Positions 61,825-64,000 of a stretch of 64,000 nucleotides of DNA are shown piece by piece. The notes under the pieces were generated by a model. The model saw only the letters and a list, made by a program, of their open reading frames with translations, did not search any database and had not been told where the DNA came from. The stretch's first letter is position 1, and every line of letters starts with the position of its first letter. A program made the translations under genes and the position numbers. Source of the DNA: JAFGLZ01 sp964622545 (GTDB lineage Bacteria; Planctomycetota; Phycisphaerae; UBA1845; JAFGLZ01); the NCBI GenBank assembly GCA_964622545.1, contig CAZUQM010000037.1:8693-72692 (forward strand), written 5' to 3'.

Positions 61825-62952
61825 TCAATCGACTCGGAGTCGCGCCCAGCGGACGTCGGTGTGGTCGGGTTCGGGGCCGGCGTAGTAGACGACGAGGACC
61901 TCGCCGTCGGGCAGCGGCGCGGTGGCGGGCAGGCCTATGGAGAAGGCCTCCATCTCGGCCCACGTCTCTTCGGTCGAAGCGCGTCGCTGCGTCTGCGCGT
62001 GTTCGGCGGGTCGGTCGATGACCAGCTCGGTCTCGGCGGGCCAGGTGCGACCGCCGTCAGAGCTGACGCGAGCCTTGATCGTCGGCGGACCGGTGCGATC
62101 CACATAGACCATCGCGATCCGACCGTCCGGCAACTGCACCGGCTGGGCGGCCTGGCCGGGGACGTGCGTGTCCCAGGGCTGCGACCACGTTCGTCCGCCG
62201 TCGAGCGATTCGCCGGCGTGGATCGGCAGGTAGGTCGATCGCGCGGTGTCATAGGTCCAGAAGAGGTTGAGCAGCCGACCCTCCGCCATGACGGCCGGCC
62301 GCTGATCCCAGTAGAACACGTGGTTGTCGGGATCGGCGGCGGGAATCGCGTGCTCCGGCCACGTCTTGCCGCCGTCGCTGCTGAAGAGGATGACCGGCTG
62401 GTGCCGCCATGGCGATGGATCGTCGTAGTGCTTGTTGAGCTCGAACTGGCAGGCGAGCCGTCCGTCGGGCAGGGCCAGCGTCGGGCCCGTGATGGGCGTG
62501 GGTTGGTTGAAGGGGGTGGTGTCCACGAGGGCGGGCGTCGACCAGGTCAGGCCCGCATCCTTGGACCAGGCGTGGAAGATCCGCGAATCGAGCAGGCCTT
62601 GTGTTTGCTCGTTGAAGAACGGCAGCGACGGATCACTGTGATCCACCCAGTAGAGTGTGAGCAGGACACGGCCGTCGGGCAAGGCGGTCGGGGCGGCGCC
62701 GCGGAACAGGCCCGGCCGGCCGTCGATCAGCGGCGGATCGGGTGCGGGGTTCGGCTCGGACCATGAACGGCCCTCGTCGTCGGACGCGGTGAGCAGCGTC
62801 TGCTGGCCGATCGTGCCGGCCTTGGTCGGCGCGGCACGCAACGCGCAGAGCCATCGCCCGTTCGGCGCCACACAGGCGTTGGGGAACGCGCAGCTCGATC
62901 GGTCCGTCTTCGGCTCGCCCTGTAGAACGCATCCCCGGTCGATGACGCGCAT
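61825..62952 (-). CDS. Asp-box (BNR) sialidase-like protein
   Basis: GGAGG sits five bases before the ATG at 62952, giving 375 residues. At least four Asp-box repeats are visible (SDDEGRSWSEP, SKDAGLTWSTP, SSDGGKTWPE, SLDGGRTWSQP, SSDGGRTWP), marking a six-bladed beta-propeller of the sialidase type. No signal peptide, which is unusual for a secreted sialidase. The catalytic arginines and Tyr/Glu pair were not confirmed, so glycosidase activity is not sure. It is followed 12 bases on by the URO-D-like gene. Confidence 0.83.
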   Translation of the reverse strand: MRVIDRGCVLQGEPKTDRSSCAFPNACVAPNGRWLCALRAAPTKAGTIGQQTLLTASDDEGRSWSEPNPAPDPPLIDGRPGLFRGAAPTALPDGRVLLTLYWVDHSDPSLPFFNEQTQGLLDSRIFHAWSKDAGLTWSTPALVDTTPFNQPTPITGPTLALPDGRLACQFELNKHYDDPSPWRHQPVILFSSDGGKTWPEHAIPAADPDNHVFYWDQRPAVMAEGRLLNLFWTYDTARSTYLPIHAGESLDGGRTWSQPWDTHVPGQAAQPVQLPDGRIAMVYVDRTGPPTIKARVSSDGGRTWPAETELVIDRPAEHAQTQRRASTEETWAEMEAFSIGLPATAPLPDGEVLVVYYAGPEPDHTDVRWARLRVD

Positions 62953-63092
62953 GGTGGCCTCCGTGAAGGCCCGGCGGGTAGGCGGGGCGTCCGCCAGGCC
63001 GGTAGGGGAGGGATTGTCGTTCACCATGCCGCCGGCGGCAAGCGGTCGAACGAGGTCCTGCCGTCGACACGGGCGCTGGGATGCGCCGGGGG

Positions 63093-64000
63093 CTACCGGC
63101 TCGCGACGCCCATCTTGGCGCCGGGTACGAACGGCTGTGTCCAGGCCATCTCGGTCTCGCCGCCGGTATGGGGCCACTTCTTGATCTTCGACGAGATGAT
63201 CTTCGCACGGACGTACAGCTCATCGCCCTTGAGGGTGTAGCTCGGCGACGTGCCCTTGACCTCGGCCAGCATGCGCCCGATGTCGTCGCCGTACTTGCGC
63301 GTATAGCGATGCTTCTTGTTGGTGTCCTCGAAGGCGATCTTGCTGGTCGTGTCGAATCCCTTGCACGTGCCGACGAACTTTGTGGTGTAGGTCACGCCGT
63401 CCTGGGCGTCGATGTCGATGCAGAGCTTCTTGCCGTCGAAGCGGATGTCTTTGACGCTGACCCCGGTGCTGACGATGTAGTCGCCGGCCTGCATGGCCGT
63501 CACGATCGCGTCGGGTGAGAGCTCTTTCGAGCGGACCTCGACCCACGCCCGCCCCGGGATAGCCTTGAACTGGCTGATCTCCGACAGGTGATGCATGTCA
63601 TCCGTGCCGACGCCGTAGAGGGGCGTCGAGACTCCCCTGGACAGCCGGAAGCTCATGACGATGTCCCAGACCTTCTCGAGCCCGGCCTGGTGCTTGTCGC
63701 CGAAGTTCCGGCAGTCGGGTCCGCCGTTGTAGAGCTCGAAGAACGTGGTGCAAGGGGCGGCGAGGATGTCCTCGGCCGTCAGCGACCGTCGCCAATTGGG
63801 GTGGTTCAGGATGCAGAGCATGGGGCGGCCGACGTTCTTGCTCTGGTCGGCGACGGTCTTGTTGTGCTTTTTGATGGTCTCGACGATCGGCAGCTTCGAC
63901 CGCCGCTTGACGGGCACGAGGGCCTTCAGGTTGATGCCGTTAAGATGAACGGGCACGCCTTGGCAACTGTCGGTGATCTCTTCGCCCTGAATCAGGCAAA
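63093..64000 (-). CDS. PHP-domain metal hydrolase, cut at the window edge
   Basis: The reading frame stays open to the last base of the window. A GTG at 63956 is not the true start, because the sequence upstream of it (EEITDSCQGVPVHLNG) is the familiar PHP GEExT...GxxxHxNG segment. Seen here are about 300 residues: LCILNHPNW, the GVGTDDMHH metal motif, the GDYIVSTGV return, and a C-terminal beta domain ending GAKMGVASR. The N-terminal HxH part lies outside. It is the second PHP protein of this island. Confidence 0.82.
   Translation of the reverse strand, partial: CLIQGEEITDSCQGVPVHLNGINLKALVPVKRRSKLPIVETIKKHNKTVADQSKNVGRPMLCILNHPNWRRSLTAEDILAAPCTTFFELYNGGPDCRNFGDKHQAGLEKVWDIVMSFRLSRGVSTPLYGVGTDDMHHLSEISQFKAIPGRAWVEVRSKELSPDAIVTAMQAGDYIVSTGVSVKDIRFDGKKLCIDIDAQDGVTYTTKFVGTCKGFDTTSKIAFEDTNKKHRYTRKYGDDIGRMLAEVKGTSPSYTLKGDELYVRAKIISSKIKKWPHTGGETEMAWTQPFVPGAKMGVASR

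Overview
The window is high-GC DNA from a bacterium that is most likely a planctomycete (Planctomycetota, perhaps Phycisphaerae-like). This is an inference. It rests on the mix of families: a Ser/Thr kinase, DUF1080, GxGYxYP, PmoA-like (DUF6807), PhoPQ-activated-like, sulfotransferase and Asp-box proteins. An S10-spc-alpha operon without rpmD or infA, proteins with long insertions, and palindrome-rich intergenic repeats point the same way. No rRNA, tRNA, CRISPR array, insertion sequence or phage gene was seen.

Positions 1-6411 hold the 3' end of rpmB (L28), an HpcH/HpaI-type aldolase, an ArnC-like polyprenyl-phosphate glycosyltransferase, a large exported protein with a dockerin-like calcium-binding pair, a sugar-phosphate transferase and a one-pass membrane protein. 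Positions 6540-23475 are one long ribosomal operon with a clear sigma70-type promoter: rpsJ-rplC-rplD-rplW-rplB-rpsS-rplV-rpsC-rplP-rpmC-rpsQ-rplN-rplX-rplE-rpsN-rpsH-rplF-rplR-rpsE-rplO-secY-adk-map-rpmJ-rpsM-rpsK-rpsD-rpoA-rplQ. It ends in a probable intrinsic terminator. A strong stem-loop lies in the rpsJ-rplC gap.

Positions 23495-39099 are mostly glycan and carbohydrate genes: a HIT protein, a processive-type GT2 enzyme, a methyltransferase plus epimerase pair, a PhoPQ-activated-like protein, a sulfotransferase followed by a GT2-GT4 fusion, a D-aminoacylase-type amidohydrolase, two sugar-isomerase-like proteins (one fused to DUF1080) and a B12/radical SAM enzyme. Positions 39225-42860 are folK-panC-panD and a greatly enlarged lgt. 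Positions 42861-46718 are gene-poor and carry dispersed palindromic repeats around a Cys-rich small protein, csrA and an unusual REC-XRE regulator.

Positions 46719-52696 on the minus strand carry a coiled-coil lipoprotein, a PmoA-family protein, truA, a Ser/Thr kinase, a degenerate MnmE-like GTPase and coaX. PanC, PanD and CoaX together cover several steps of coenzyme A synthesis. Positions 52756-64000 look like a catabolic or glycan-processing island: class III aminotransferase, PHP/DUF3604 hydrolase, GxGYxYP protein, membrane protein, tandem alpha/beta hydrolase with a dead second half, URO-D-like protein, Asp-box protein and a PHP protein cut by the window edge. Its substrate cannot be read from the sequence.
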